Source: Pseudomonadota bacterium (GTDB taxonomy: Bacteria > Pseudomonadota > Gammaproteobacteria > Burkholderiales > Sulfuriferulaceae). Taken from it: 64,000 nt of DNA. Each line of letters starts with the position of its first letter. The first letter of the stretch is position 1. Positions 40,522 to 50,536 of the stretch are shown here, one piece after another. Position numbers and translations under genes: made by a program. The stretch covers positions 1-64,000 of the forward strand of contig JAJZUW010000003.1 in assembly GCA_021845925.1 (NCBI GenBank), given 5' to 3'. Under the pieces are notes generated by a model. It was not told the origin of the DNA and made no database searches. It worked only from the letters and a program-made list of their open reading frames with translations.

Positions 40522-43140
40522 ATGAACAGCAGTGAAATCCGCCAGCGCTTCCTCGATTTTTTTGCCAGAAACGGCCATGCCGTCGTTGCATCCAGCCCGC
40601 TGATCCCGGGCAATGATCCGACATTGCTGTTCACCAATGCCGGCATGGTCCAGTTCAAGGATGTCTTTCTCGGGCGCGACCAGCGCCCGTATGTCCGCGC
40701 GGCCAGTTCACAACGCTGTGTCCGGGCCGGCGGCAAACACAATGACCTCGAAAATGTCGGCTATACCGCCCGGCACCACACGTTTTTCGAAATGCTGGGC
40801 AACTTCAGCTTTGGCGATTACTTCAAAACCGATGCGATCCGCTTTGCCTGGTCATTCCTCACCGAAGAACTGCGCCTGCCTGCCGAGCGGCTCTGGATTA
40901 CCGTGTACCGGACGGACGATGAAGCCTACAACCTGTGGACCGGTGAAATGGGCGTGCCGCCGGAACGGGTCATCCGCATCGGCGACAAGCCGGGCGGCGG
41001 TTCGGACAACTTCTGGCAAATGGGCGACACCGGACCTTGCGGACCTTGCACGGAAATCTTTTACGATCATGGCCCTGAAGTGGCTGGTGGCCCGCCCGGC
41101 TCCCCGGATGAAGACGGCGACCGCTACATCGAAATCTGGAATCTGGTCTTCATGCAGTTCAACCGGGATGAATCCGGCCAGTTGCACCCGCTGCCGAAAC
41201 CATCCGTGGATACCGGCATGGGACTGGAGCGCATTTCGGCGGTGATGCAGCACGTGCACAGCAATTATGAAATCGACCTGTTTGCCAACCTGATTCGTGC
41301 CAGCGCACGTGTCACCGGCGTCAGCGACCTGCACAGCAATTCGCTCAAGGTCATTGCTGACCATATCCGCGCCTGTGCATTCCTGATCACCGATGGCGTC
41401 ATTCCGGGCAATGAAGGGCGCGGCTATGTGCTGCGCCGCATCATCCGGCGCGCCATTCGTCACGGTTACAAGCTCGGTTGCAAGCAACCTTTCTTCTTCC
41501 GTCTGGTGGAAGAACTGGCCGCACTGATGGGGCAGGCGTACCCGGAACTGGTCGCCGCCCAGGCCCGTGTTGCCAGCACGCTTCAGCAGGAAGAAGAGCG
41601 GTTTGCCGAAACACTCGAACACGGCCTGACCCTGCTGGCTGCCAATCAGCCGCCGGCAGGTGGCATCCTGGATGGCGAAACCGCATTCCGCCTGTATGAC
41701 ACTTACGGATTTCCACTCGACCTCACGGCTGATATTGGTCGCGAGCGGGGCTTCAGCGTGGATACGGCGGGTTTTGACACGGCCATGAACGCCCAGCGCG
41801 AGCGGGCACGCAGCGCCAGCCGGTTCACCATGAACGCCGCCCTCGAATTCAATGGTGCGGACACCCGCTTCGATGGCTACGACCATCTGCGCGAAACCGG
41901 CACTGTCGTGGCGCTTTACCGGGACGGGCAACCAGTGGCCCGTCTGGATGCTGGCGATGCCGGCGTGGTTGTGCTGGATCAGACGCCGTTTTATGCCGAA
42001 TCGGGTGGACAGGCAGGCGACCGTGGCCAGCTGACTGCAAACGGATCCGTGTTCCGGGTCAGCGACACGCTCAAAATCCGCAACGGCGTCAGCGGTCACC
42101 ACGGCATTCTGCAACAGGGCAGCCTGCAGACGGGCGATACGGTAGATGCCATCGTTGATACCGACGCGCGCGCGCATACCGCCGCCAACCACAGCGCCAC
42201 CCACCTGCTGCATGCCGCGCTGCGTGCCGTTCTGGGCGGTCACGTGAGCCAGAAAGGCTCGCTGGTGGATGCCGAACGCCTGCGCTTCGACTTTTCGCAT
42301 GGTGAAGCCCTGTCTGCCGAAGACATTGCCAGCATCGAATCCCTGGTCAATGCGCAGATCCGTACGAACCATGCCGTGGCAACAGATCTGATGGCGCACG
42401 ATGCCGCCATCAAGCGCGGTGCCATGGCGCTGTTTGGCGAAAAATACGGTGATGAAGTACGCGTGGTCGCCATGGGTGATTTTTCCACCGAACTGTGTGG
42501 AGGAACCCACGTTCAACGCACCGGCGATATCGGTCCATTCGTGATCGTCAGTGAATCCGGCGTGGCTGCCGGTGTACGCAGGATCGAGGCACTCACCGGC
42601 CCGGCCGCGCTGGCGCATATCCAGCAACAAAGGCAACTTCTGTCCCGCCTCGCCAGCCAGCTGAAATCACCAACCAGCGAACTGTCCGCACGCGTATCGC
42701 AACTGTCGGAGCAGCTTGCCGAACAGCAGCGGGAAACCGAGCGTCTCAAATTGCGTCTGGCAGCCGGACAGACCGAGCAGCTGCTCCAGAAGGCGCAACG
42801 CATCGACGACATCCGACTGCTCACTGCCCGCATTGATGACGCGGACCCAAAACTGTTGCGCGAATACCTGGATCTGGCACGATCCCGCCTGTCTCCCGAA
42901 CCACACATCGTGGTGCTGGCTTCCGTGGATGGCGACAAAGTCAACCTGATTGGCGGTGTTTCGGCGCCGCTCAACCAGAAAATCAAGGCTGGCACACTGA
43001 TCAGCCATGTTGCTGCCGGCGTAGGCGGCAAGGGGGGGGGACGGCCTGACATGGCGCAGGCAGGTGGCACGGATGCAACGGCACTGCCGGCGGCGCTGGC
43101 CGGCATCGAAGCCTGGGTGCGCCAGCAACTGGCATCGTGA
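40522..43140 (+). CDS. alaS: Alanyl-tRNA synthetase
   Basis: AlaRS charges tRNA-Ala and edits mis-charged Ser and Gly. The 872-residue protein has the class II catalytic domain at the N-terminus ([17 protein letters not shown] onward, with the [12 protein letters not shown] loop), the editing domain with the zinc motifs [11 protein letters not shown] and CGGTHV, and the C-terminal oligomerisation domain ending in the glycine-rich [14 protein letters not shown]. The length is normal. The codons for GKGGG contain a run of nine G residues. Confidence 0.98.
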   Translation: MNSSEIRQRFLDFFARNGHAVVASSPLIPGNDPTLLFTNAGMVQFKDVFLGRDQRPYVRAASSQRCVRAGGKHNDLENVGYTARHHTFFEMLGNFSFGDYFKTDAIRFAWSFLTEELRLPAERLWITVYRTDDEAYNLWTGEMGVPPERVIRIGDKPGGGSDNFWQMGDTGPCGPCTEIFYDHGPEVAGGPPGSPDEDGDRYIEIWNLVFMQFNRDESGQLHPLPKPSVDTGMGLERISAVMQHVHSNYEIDLFANLIRASARVTGVSDLHSNSLKVIADHIRACAFLITDGVIPGNEGRGYVLRRIIRRAIRHGYKLGCKQPFFFRLVEELAALMGQAYPELVAAQARVASTLQQEEERFAETLEHGLTLLAANQPPAGGILDGETAFRLYDTYGFPLDLTADIGRERGFSVDTAGFDTAMNAQRERARSASRFTMNAALEFNGADTRFDGYDHLRETGTVVALYRDGQPVARLDAGDAGVVVLDQTPFYAESGGQAGDRGQLTANGSVFRVSDTLKIRNGVSGHHGILQQGSLQTGDTVDAIVDTDARAHTAANHSATHLLHAALRAVLGGHVSQKGSLVDAERLRFDFSHGEALSAEDIASIESLVNAQIRTNHAVATDLMAHDAAIKRGAMALFGEKYGDEVRVVAMGDFSTELCGGTHVQRTGDIGPFVIVSESGVAAGVRRIEALTGPAALAHIQQQRQLLSRLASQLKSPTSELSARVSQLSEQLAEQQRETERLKLRLAAGQTEQLLQKAQRIDDIRLLTARIDDADPKLLREYLDLARSRLSPEPHIVVLASVDGDKVNLIGGVSAPLNQKIKAGTLISHVAAGVGGKGGGRPDMAQAGGTDATALPAALAGIEAWVRQQLAS
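43032..43040 (+). repeat. Nine-G homopolymer in alaS
   Basis: Nine consecutive G residues encode Gly-Gly-Gly in the conserved GKGGGRPD motif near the AlaRS C-terminus. The frame is intact at this length. G tracts of this size are known slippage sites in other bacteria. Confidence 0.85.
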
Positions 43141-43151
43141 TTGCCGCAGAC

Positions 43152-43181
43152 CCGGTCATGATGATGCCAGATCATGGCCGG
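43152..43181 (+). terminator. Hairpin downstream of alaS
   Basis: CCGGTCATGAT (43152-43162) pairs with ATCATGGCCGG (43171-43181) over 11 bp with one G-U pair and an eight-base loop, starting 12 bases after the alaS stop. No T-run follows, so it is either a weak terminator or a 3' stabilising stem. Confidence 0.45.
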
Positions 43182-43698
43182 TGCCGTCCCGGATGTCATG
43201 TCATGCGGAACCTTGCCGCGACAAACTGTCAAACCGGGCAAGTGATGAATTCACGCTGCGACCGCGACAATTATTGAGTCATCGGGCAATTTTCTGAATC
43301 CGTGGCGTGATAGCTCATGCACCCGATTGAGAACAACTTTTCATATGAATCAATAGACAAGCGAATTTTCATGCGAATTTGCAACTTGTCCCGGTTCAAT
43401 CAGAAGTTGCTTATTTCCCGGCGATAATTACAATACGCTGAGGAATGCGTTGTCAGGTTGTTTTCAAGACCGGCGACAGGGTCAGTCGTTCCGGAGCTGC
43501 ATCGAATTGGACCGGGTAGCGACATCGTCCGGAATTCCAGTATTTTGAGGATGGATCATATGCAGGTGTTTGGCATTACGGCAGCATGTCAGCAGACAGC
43601 AGGGCATCCACCCGGCAACGCCGGCCTGCCGTATCGTATCCGCCCAATCCGGAACAGGACAACAGGCCGAACCATCCGGCCCAGAGGATGCTGAAACC
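43182..43698. other. Long gap between alaS and the unknown gene
   Basis: No gene is supported here. The centre (about 43260-43440) is clearly more AT-rich than the surroundings and contains two related blocks, TTTTCATATGAAT and TTTTCATGCGAAT, about 35 bp apart, which could be protein-binding sites. A good promoter lies at 43407-43434, leaving an mRNA leader of roughly 260 bases before the next start. The leader frame upstream of 43699 stays open but has no ribosome site. Confidence 0.45.
43407..43434 (+). promoter_or_regulatory. Candidate promoter of the 566-residue protein gene
   Basis: TTGCTT (43407-43412) and TACAAT (43429-43434) are separated by 16 bp in an AT-rich stretch. It faces the unknown gene that starts at 43699. 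Confidence 0.5.
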
Positions 43699-45399
43699 AT
43701 GTTCAACGTCATGTCTCTGTTTGGCGGCAGCAAATCGGCCAATGATCTGCCGGGCAACCGCAAACAGGCCGACCAGTGGCTGGTCACGTTGCCGGCAAAC
43801 GATCTGCATGCCCAACAGAGCGCCATCGTTGATATGCTGCGCCGGCTGGATGGTGAAATCCAGCAAGCCGGCAATGATCTGACGGACACGCTGGAAGCTG
43901 TCGATGCCATCGATCATCATGTTCAGCCACTGCAACAAACCCTGACCGAACAATACCTGCGCAGCCCACGCCTGGCCCCGCAACTGGAAAGCCGGCTGTG
44001 GACTGCCATTTTCCAGCAGGCAGATGTCACCAGCCAGTTATACCGCAACTGCCTGAACAAACTCCAGGCAACGGCAACTCCCAGGGCAAATCACTCCGGC
44101 CTGGCTCAAAAACTCTGCGTGCGCGGACTGTACAATCTCGGCAATGCGTTCAAGCTCAAATTCCTGCGTTATGGCGCTCCCGATGCAGAGATGTGGAACA
44201 TGCTGCATTCGTTTTTCATGTCGGCCGAATCGGGCGGTTATGAAAAGCGGCTGGCCAACCTGTACAACAACCAGGAATACAGCTGTACCAGCCTGTATCT
44301 GCGCGCGGAATTGCTGGCCATGAGTCATCCGGGGTCGCTCAGCCCGGAACAGATCGAACTGATCGACAAATGGCTGCTCAACACCACCGGCGATATCTCC
44401 ATCGACCGGAATCCGCGTCAGGGCCGCCACCACTACTTCATTGATCTGGCACACTCGCACGGCGCACTTCCGATTGGCGCCACCACCTATCCGGACAGCT
44501 GTCGCGGCTGGAACATGTCAACCCTGATCCTGCAGCTGCAACGCACGCGTGCTTCCCTGACCAAGGCAAAATCCGCGGGAGGGGTCGATTCGGCCAATCG
44601 CTATCGCCTGCTCACGGGGCTGGAATATGCGGAAAAGCAATGGAATCCCGGCCACCTGGGCAAATTGCGCAAACACCCGCGCAACAAGTCAACCAGACAG
44701 ATCGCCACCGTGCATGGCCTGGCCGATCTGTGCGCGGTCGTGCAAGGACAGCAGAACGTCGCGGACGGCATCAGTCCGGAAACCGCTGCCGAGATTCGCT
44801 ATACCGAAACAGTAGACCTGCAACTGTATGGTTTTATCACTGAAAACACGAAACAGCGCAACAGCCAGTTGCTGGGCAGCGCACAGAAACCGTTGCCGGC
44901 ACCCGACATGTGGGATACCGAGAATGAAAGCCAGGATGGTTATCTGATCCGGTTTCCAAGCCAGCACAACAGCTGGTTGCACCTGGGTAGTCTGATCGGG
45001 GTAAAGGACCCGACGGATCAGCTGTGGCGCGCCTGTGTTGTCCGCCGGCTGATCAGAACCCAGCAACCACTTTCCATGGCTGGCATCCAGGTGATCACCA
45101 GGGATCCGGTGGTATTGCTGTTATATCCCCTGCAATCGGAAATTCGATCCGAAGAGGCGCCGCTGCGCATCGCACCCAGTCATGCGCTGCTGACGACTCC
45201 CATCGAAAACGACCATTTCACGCTGATACTCGACAGTTCGAACTACACCCAGTCGCGGGTTTACAAATGCCAGGCATCACCGACCACGCCCATGATGTAT
45301 TTCCGGCTTGGCCGCATTCTGGAAAAAGGCGACCTGTGGATCCATACCGAAGCGCTGCTCATTCAGAACCTGAGCCCAGGCGACCCGACACAGCCCTGA
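43699..45399 (+). CDS. Conserved-looking protein of unknown function, 566 aa
   Basis: I do not recognise this protein. It has no signal peptide or membrane segment. The N-terminal 150 residues look helical and hydrophilic (for example the LEAVDAIDHHVQPLQQTLTEQYL stretch read in part). The middle is mixed alpha/beta. The last 130 residues look like a small beta-rich domain (segments WLHLGSLIGV, ACVVRRLIRT, MAGIQVITRDPVVLLLYPLQ in part), which could be PilZ-like, but I see no clear RxxxR plus D/NxSxxG motif. The start at 43699 follows AGAGGA at a workable distance. It is convergent with, and overlaps by 41 bp, a DUF1631 gene, and may work with it. Confidence 0.7.
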   Translation: MFNVMSLFGGSKSANDLPGNRKQADQWLVTLPANDLHAQQSAIVDMLRRLDGEIQQAGNDLTDTLEAVDAIDHHVQPLQQTLTEQYLRSPRLAPQLESRLWTAIFQQADVTSQLYRNCLNKLQATATPRANHSGLAQKLCVRGLYNLGNAFKLKFLRYGAPDAEMWNMLHSFFMSAESGGYEKRLANLYNNQEYSCTSLYLRAELLAMSHPGSLSPEQIELIDKWLLNTTGDISIDRNPRQGRHHYFIDLAHSHGALPIGATTYPDSCRGWNMSTLILQLQRTRASLTKAKSAGGVDSANRYRLLTGLEYAEKQWNPGHLGKLRKHPRNKSTRQIATVHGLADLCAVVQGQQNVADGISPETAAEIRYTETVDLQLYGFITENTKQRNSQLLGSAQKPLPAPDMWDTENESQDGYLIRFPSQHNSWLHLGSLIGVKDPTDQLWRACVVRRLIRTQQPLSMAGIQVITRDPVVLLLYPLQSEIRSEEAPLRIAPSHALLTTPIENDHFTLILDSSNYTQSRVYKCQASPTTPMMYFRLGRILEKGDLWIHTEALLIQNLSPGDPTQP

Positions 45400-47767
45400 T
45401 ACCCTGCCCTTCCTGCAGCCGGTTGATCACGCCATCCACTGCACGTTCGGTCAATGAAGCCGCATCCATCACCCTGGCTTCACCAGAACGCAACCGGGCA
45501 GCCAGCCTGGTCAGGGTGATGGTGATGGCATTCATGCCCAGGCTGTTGGCAAACAGATAAATGCCACGCATCGGGCTGACCCAGGTCAGTTTCACCTGGC
45601 GCCTGCCTTCCGCGAGCGTGTTGAATTCAAGCCATTCGCCCTTGCGCAGACTGCGCGCCAGATCCGTGAACTCATCTTCATCGTCGAGGTCGATGTTTTC
45701 TTCGGGCGCCAGATCGTAGTGTTCCGTGACTTCGTCAACCATGTTTGCCGTGGGCAGGGGCTTGGCAGCCACTTCGCTCAGCACATTCGAGAAACCGCTG
45801 CGGTCCACAGCCGCTGCCGGAGCCTCCGTGCCCGGGCCGGAACGGATCGCTCTCGAATGCCATGTCACGAGGGCAGAAAAAATCACTTCGCGTTGCGCCG
45901 GTTCAACATGGATTTCTTCCATCCCCTGACGCAGTTCGCGCAGCATTCCCGGCAACATGGCAACCAGCGCCAGACGGTCGGTTGTACCCGTCTTGGGCGT
46001 CACACTCCATAACAGATCGCGCATGGTCTTGACGACCACATGCCAGCGTTCGGATTGGTCGCCATCACGAATGAAAACCTCCATCAGCACCTTGCGCCAG
46101 GTGGTGCGCACAAATTCAACAATCAGGTCCGGCAGCGGTGATGCGCTGTCCGCAGTCAGATCAGAAACCACCTGATCCACCGCCTGCTGGGCTACAAAAC
46201 CGGCCAGCTGGGAACGTTCAACCGTTTCGATGGCTTCGGTCGTCTTGCCGACAGTCTTCTCGGCTTCGATCTCCCGCACCGCGGCAAACTGCTCCAGCTC
46301 TTCCAGCATGTCGGAAAAAATGCCAAGATCATCATTGAAATCATGAATGATCCGGTCAACAACCGATTCCAGCTTGCGGAACACCACGCCTTCCTGATCT
46401 GAATGGCTGTCCCAGCCCATGGCAAGTCTGGCGATTTGATCCAGCAGCAGTCGGGCGGGGTGGGTCTTGCGGGCAAAAAATTGCCGGTCGAGCATCGCCA
46501 CCTTGAGCATGGGAATCTGCAGGCGGCCAATCAGCGCCTTCATTTCGACCGGAATTTCATCCTCGTCGAACACATAATCAAACAGCATGGAAACAATGTC
46601 GATGATCAGTTCATCAACCTGGTTTCCTGGCTGAACCAGACCGGACTGGCGGATATCACGCAGGATATTGACCGTTCCTGCCCTGCCGGTATCAATCACG
46701 TAGCTGGCGCCGGCCGGTATCTGTCCGTGCTGAAGACTGGTCAGGGACGCAATGACATTTGCAGATACCGGCGCGCTTGCCGGATCACCAGATCCGGCAA
46801 GCGCACCTTCAATGCCACTGGATGGCATGCCTGCCAATCCACCCGGAATGGTTTGCCCCGGCATGGCAATGACTGGAAAACCGCCCGCCGGACGAGTCAG
46901 CAGTTGCTGCAACAGCGCAAGAAGGTCACTGGCATTGCCGGTTCCGGCAGCCTGACCAGACGGGACGCCAGCAGGCCCGTCCGGTTTGCCCGAAGCGGGC
47001 GTGCCGGCAGCCCGGCCACGTCGCGCCGCGTTCATGCCTACCTTGATCGATGGCAGGATTTCCTTGCTGACCAGATAACGGTTCAGCGACTGATACATGG
47101 CCGGCAGCAAAGGCAGCAATTCTTCGTCGTACTGCTGCAACAGAATCAGCTGCACATGCGAATTGCTGTCCAGCTCGGCGCAGGCATCCAGAAAACTCTG
47201 CGCCAGCGCCTTGGGCGAAAACGGATTGTCGTGCATCTGGACATGCAGCGACTGGCACAGATACTGCAGCCGCTGGTCAAGTGCCGCCAGCGATTCCACC
47301 GCTTCCATCTGCAGGCGGGAAGCCACCCGGCTGATGGCGAGCGAAATTTCGAAGGCGGAATCGTCCACCAGCGACAGATCGGCATCGGCCAGACCGGGCG
47401 GACCGCCCGCATCCACAACGGCCGCTGGCCTGCGATCCGGTCGCACCAGCTGTTCAAGCCGCAGCCCCAGCTGACGCCTGAACGCGGACATCAGCGATTC
47501 GCTGCGCGTGCGCAACAGCCCTTGCGCCTGGAAATACCAGTCGCGACTTTCCAGAATGGGTGTGTGTTCGCCTTCGGAGAGCAGGCGCATTTCGATGGTG
47601 TCACGGTGATCCTGCCAGGCCTGGGCAATCGCGGATACCAGCTGGTCGCGACATTCATGCAGCAAGGCGAGTGCGTCGGCCGAGGTGATTCCCCGCCGCG
47701 ATCGGTCGAACCTGGACAGGCTCACCACATTTGCAGAACCGTTCTGCACTTTTTCCTCACCTGACAT
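45359..47767 (-). CDS. DUF1631 family protein
   Basis: An 802-residue cytoplasmic protein that fits DUF1631, a proteobacterial family without known function (some are mislabelled as thymidine phosphorylase). Most of it is predicted helical by eye, with a Gly/Pro/Ala-rich low-complexity linker at about residues 265-345. The C-terminus (EWLEFNTLAEGRRQVKLTWVSP, then FANSLGMNAITITLTRLA, read in part) has the beta-strand and Arg-rich look typical of this family and reminiscent of PilZ-like domains. The ATG at 47767 has GGAG upstream; a longer frame to 47860 lacks one. Two palindromes lie upstream at 47959-47993. Confidence 0.8.
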   Translation of the reverse strand: MSGEEKVQNGSANVVSLSRFDRSRRGITSADALALLHECRDQLVSAIAQAWQDHRDTIEMRLLSEGEHTPILESRDWYFQAQGLLRTRSESLMSAFRRQLGLRLEQLVRPDRRPAAVVDAGGPPGLADADLSLVDDSAFEISLAISRVASRLQMEAVESLAALDQRLQYLCQSLHVQMHDNPFSPKALAQSFLDACAELDSNSHVQLILLQQYDEELLPLLPAMYQSLNRYLVSKEILPSIKVGMNAARRGRAAGTPASGKPDGPAGVPSGQAAGTGNASDLLALLQQLLTRPAGGFPVIAMPGQTIPGGLAGMPSSGIEGALAGSGDPASAPVSANVIASLTSLQHGQIPAGASYVIDTGRAGTVNILRDIRQSGLVQPGNQVDELIIDIVSMLFDYVFDEDEIPVEMKALIGRLQIPMLKVAMLDRQFFARKTHPARLLLDQIARLAMGWDSHSDQEGVVFRKLESVVDRIIHDFNDDLGIFSDMLEELEQFAAVREIEAEKTVGKTTEAIETVERSQLAGFVAQQAVDQVVSDLTADSASPLPDLIVEFVRTTWRKVLMEVFIRDGDQSERWHVVVKTMRDLLWSVTPKTGTTDRLALVAMLPGMLRELRQGMEEIHVEPAQREVIFSALVTWHSRAIRSGPGTEAPAAAVDRSGFSNVLSEVAAKPLPTANMVDEVTEHYDLAPEENIDLDDEDEFTDLARSLRKGEWLEFNTLAEGRRQVKLTWVSPMRGIYLFANSLGMNAITITLTRLAARLRSGEARVMDAASLTERAVDGVINRLQEGQGIRAVSGRLGSGSE

Positions 47768-47943
47768 GATAACTCCAGCCTCACCGAGGCACGACACCCT
47801 GCAAATCACGATGACTTGCCATGGCTCGCCAGTCACGACATCCCGCCACGCACCCGCCATTTCCGAAACACATGGCTTGCCCGGCAGGACAACGCGGTTT
47901 CAATCCCGGCTCTCCTTTGGCATCCGTGTCGCAGTGGAGTTCA

Positions 47944-47993
47944 TTCTAGTTCATTAATTCCAAATTGGAAGTCCGTAGAATGCCGGCATTCTG
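47944..47993 (-). promoter_or_regulatory. Two palindromes near the DUF1631 promoter
   Basis: AGAATGCCGGCATTCT (47978-47993) is a perfect 16-bp palindrome and TTCCAAATTGGAA (47959-47971) a perfect 13-bp one. On the minus strand a possible -10 (TAGAAT, 47944-47949) follows, placing the second palindrome over the -35 region. They look like operator sites for a dimeric regulator. The upstream tRNA-Gly ends 66 bp away, so a role in its termination is also possible, although no T-run is present. Confidence 0.45.
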
Positions 47994-48058
47994 AACAATC
48001 AGAAATGGTCCGTCAAGCCGCGATGGATAACCATGACAATCCGGTCATCATGGAAGAC

Positions 48059-48132
48059 TGGAGCGGGTGATGGGAATCGAACCCACGCTATCTGCTTGGG
48101 AAGCAGAAGTTCTGCCATTGAACTACACCCGC
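48059..48132 (-). tRNA. tRNA-Gly(CCC)
   Basis: The 74-base minus-strand sequence folds as a cloverleaf: acceptor GCGGGTG/CACCCGC, D-arm AGTTCAATGGCAGAAC, anticodon stem TCTGC/GCAGA with loop TTCCCAA (anticodon CCC, reading GGG), and T-arm with GGTTCGATTCC. The 3' CCA is encoded. It closely resembles the E. coli glyU tRNA. Confidence 0.96.
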
Positions 48133-48224
48133 CTGATTTGCATGCTCTGACTGCATGCAGCAGCGTCCGGCCCATTGTACGCGAGATTCCACAGCGGCTC
48201 CAGCCTGCAAGGCACCGGCCACTG

Positions 48225-48233
48225 TGATAGAAT
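48225..48233 (+). promoter_or_regulatory. Extended -10 upstream of thiS
   Basis: TGATAGAAT (TG at 48225-48226, TAGAAT at 48228-48233) lies 33 bp before the thiS GTG. It is a plausible extended -10 promoter for thiS-thiG-trmB. No TPP riboswitch elements are seen between it and the gene. Confidence 0.45.
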
Positions 48234-48266
48234 GGGTCAGCTTTTGCCTCGCCACCCGGAACCAGC

Positions 48267-48470
48267 GTGATCAACGTTATCGTCAACGGCCAGCCGCACC
48301 AGTTTCCGCAAGGAACCTCCATCAGTCAGCTTGTCACCACACTGGCACTGACAGGAAAGCGTATTGCAGTGGAATGCAACGGTGAAATCGTGCCTCGCAG
48401 CCAGCATGAATCGACATTGCTCCGCGAGGGCGATCAGCTGGAAATTGTCGTCGCCGTGGGTGGTGGCTGA
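48267..48470 (+). CDS. thiS: Thiamine sulfur carrier protein ThiS
   Basis: ThiS carries sulfur as a C-terminal thiocarboxylate for thiazole synthesis. The 67-residue ubiquitin-like protein starts at a GTG and ends in the required Gly-Gly (VVAVGGG). It is followed by thiG after 20 bp. Confidence 0.95.
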   Translation: MINVIVNGQPHQFPQGTSISQLVTTLALTGKRIAVECNGEIVPRSQHESTLLREGDQLEIVVAVGGG

Positions 48471-48490
48471 ACCAACATGAAAGCGAAGCC

Positions 48491-49273
48491 ATGGAACCCT
48501 TGATCATCGCAGGACAACCCTTCTCATCGCGCCTGCTGGTTGGCACCGGCAAATACCGGGATTTCGAACAGACCCGACTGGCTGTCGAAGCCAGCGGTGC
48601 CGAGATCGTCACGGTCGCCATCCGGCGAACCAACATCGGTCAGAATGCCGGCGAACCCAGCCTGCTTGATGCGTTACCGCCGTCCCGCTATACCTACCTG
48701 CCCAATACCGCAGGTTGTTATACCGCGGAAGATGCCATCCGTACATTGCGGTTGGCCCGAGAACTGCTCGACGGACACAGCCTGGTCAAGCTCGAGGTAC
48801 TTGGCGACCCGCACACGCTGTATCCCAATGTGGCCGAAACACTGAAAGCAGCCGACGTTCTGATTCGCGATGGTTTCCAGGTCATGGTCTACACCTCCGA
48901 TGATCCCATTGCCGCCCGCGCATTCGAAGCCATGGGCTGTGTTGCCGTGATGCCGCTGGCATCGCTGATCGGTTCGGGCATGGGTATCCTGAATCCATGG
49001 AACCTGCAGATCATCATCAACGAACTGAAGGTTCCGGTGATCGTGGATGCCGGCGTTGGCACTGCCTCGGATGCCGCCATCGCCATGGAACTGGGTTGTG
49101 CCGGCGTGCTGATGAACACGGCGATTGCTGGCGCCCGCGATCCTGTTCTGATGGCCAGCGCCATGAAGCACGCCGTCATCGCTGGACGGGAGGCGTTTCT
49201 CGCGGGCCGGATGGCCAAAAAAATCTATACTGCCGCGCCATCCTCGCCGACCAGCGGACTGATTGGTTCGTGA
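48491..49273 (+). CDS. thiG: Thiazole synthase ThiG
   Basis: ThiG forms the thiazole phosphate of thiamine from deoxyxylulose phosphate, dehydroglycine or iminoglycine and ThiS thiocarboxylate. The 260-residue TIM barrel has the Schiff-base Lys in LVKLEVLGD and the phosphate-binding [10 protein letters not shown] and [10 protein letters not shown] segments. It is co-transcribed with thiS and probably trmB. Confidence 0.97.
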   Translation: MEPLIIAGQPFSSRLLVGTGKYRDFEQTRLAVEASGAEIVTVAIRRTNIGQNAGEPSLLDALPPSRYTYLPNTAGCYTAEDAIRTLRLARELLDGHSLVKLEVLGDPHTLYPNVAETLKAADVLIRDGFQVMVYTSDDPIAARAFEAMGCVAVMPLASLIGSGMGILNPWNLQIIINELKVPVIVDAGVGTASDAAIAMELGCAGVLMNTAIAGARDPVLMASAMKHAVIAGREAFLAGRMAKKIYTAAPSSPTSGLIGS

Positions 49274-49283
49274 TCCGGCCGAC

Positions 49284-49964
49284 ATGACTGGCAACGCACA
49301 CCAGCGCCCGATCCGGAGTTTCGTCGTACGCCAGGGACGCATGTCCCCAGCGCAAAAGCGCGCGATCGATGAGCTATATCCGCAGTTTGGCGTGCCCTAC
49401 CGGGCCGAACTGCTCGACACGGCCAGTCTCTTTGGTCGTCGTGCGCCACTCATCGTTGAGATCGGGTTCGGCATGGGCGGCACAACGGCCGACATTGCCG
49501 CCGCGCATCCCGACCAGGATTTTCTGGGCATCGAAGTCCACCCGCCTGGCGTTGGCAGCCTGCTCAACCTGATCCGGCAACAGCAACTTGCCAATCTACG
49601 GATCATCCAGCACGATGCGGTTGAAGTCCTGCTGCACATGATCGCACCCGACAGCCTGAATGGTATCCACATCTTTTTTCCGGATCCCTGGCACAAGGCA
49701 AGGCACCACAAGCGGCGGCTGATTCAACCGGAATTCGCCCGACTGGCTGCCAGCCGGATCAAACCGGACGGTTACCTGCATTGCGCCACCGACTGGGAAA
49801 ACTATGCCGAACACATGCTGCAGGTGCTGTCAGATACGCCTGGACTGGTCAATACCTGCGAAGCCTATGCAGAAAAACCGGAATGGCGTCCGCTAACCAA
49901 ATTTGAAAATCGCGGCTTGCGTCTGGGGCACGGCATTTTTGATCTGGTGTTTCGCAAACGCTAA
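49284..49964 (+). CDS. trmB: tRNA (guanine-N7)-methyltransferase TrmB
   Basis: TrmB methylates G46 of tRNA to m7G with SAM. The 226-residue protein has the SAM motif [10 protein letters not shown] and the family signature [16 protein letters not shown] use the ATG at 49284, ten bases after the thiG stop; a TTG at 49263 overlapping thiG is possible. The thiS-thiG-trmB order is common in betaproteobacteria. Confidence 0.95.
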   Translation: MTGNAHQRPIRSFVVRQGRMSPAQKRAIDELYPQFGVPYRAELLDTASLFGRRAPLIVEIGFGMGGTTADIAAAHPDQDFLGIEVHPPGVGSLLNLIRQQQLANLRIIQHDAVEVLLHMIAPDSLNGIHIFFPDPWHKARHHKRRLIQPEFARLAASRIKPDGYLHCATDWENYAEHMLQVLSDTPGLVNTCEAYAEKPEWRPLTKFENRGLRLGHGIFDLVFRKR

Positions 49965-49975
49965 GCGGACAAGAC

Positions 49976-50536
49976 TCAGAACTCGTTCTGCAACCGCTTG
50001 TAACCTCTGACCAGTTCGACATTGGTCTGCGCAATGTCTTCCGAAAAATCCTTCTCGCTGAAACTGACCTGGCGAATCTGGCTCAAGTCGGAATCGGCAT
50101 GGATGTTTGTGGTGGACGGAATATGGAAACCGTCGGGCAGGTCGGCGTTCTCGATCACGGAATTGTGCCGAACCACGCAGTTGCGCCCGATCACACAATT
50201 GAACAGCACGCTGTTGAATCCGATAAAAACGTTATCGCCCACCTTGCACGGACCATGGACAATCGACCGATGGGCAATGGAAGTGTGCTCGCCGATTTCG
50301 ACCCGGGCACCGGATTTGGAGTGAATGACCACTCCGTCCTGGATATTGGAATTGGCGCCAATGACAATCGGCTCCATGTCACCATTCGCGTCGATTTCAT
50401 CGGCGCGGATCACGGCATAGGGACCAATGAACACATTGGCGCCCACCACCACCTTGCCGCACAGGATGGCGGTCGGATCCACAAATGCGGATTCGTCTAT
50501 CCGGGGGAGATCCCCGTTTGGATTCTTGCGTATCAT
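49976..50536 (-). CDS. Gamma carbonic anhydrase-like hexapeptide-repeat protein
   Basis: A 186-residue left-handed beta-helix protein with hexapeptide repeats. Three histidines sit at the zinc-ligand spacing of gamma carbonic anhydrases (His72 in VVIHS, His89 and His94 in SIAHRSIVHG), and GANSNIQDG precedes the first as in that family. A C-terminal helix (about 160-186) is present. Many such proteins are inactive or have other roles, so carbonic anhydrase activity is only likely. It is convergent with trmB and divergent from the response regulator gene. Confidence 0.8.
   Translation of the reverse strand: MIRKNPNGDLPRIDESAFVDPTAILCGKVVVGANVFIGPYAVIRADEIDANGDMEPIVIGANSNIQDGVVIHSKSGARVEIGEHTSIAHRSIVHGPCKVGDNVFIGFNSVLFNCVIGRNCVVRHNSVIENADLPDGFHIPSTTNIHADSDLSQIRQVSFSEKDFSEDIAQTNVELVRGYKRLQNEF

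Noticed and set aside
41030-41050. Tandem GGACCTTGC in alaS
   Set aside because: It encodes the conserved GPCGPC of alanyl-tRNA synthetase, so the repeat follows from the protein motif.
40852-42636. A 594-codon minus-strand open frame
   Set aside because: It is antisense to alaS, which is intact and unmistakable.
48133-48266. TPP riboswitch before thiS
   Set aside because: The conserved CTGAGA and ACCTGATCTGG-type elements are not present in this short leader.
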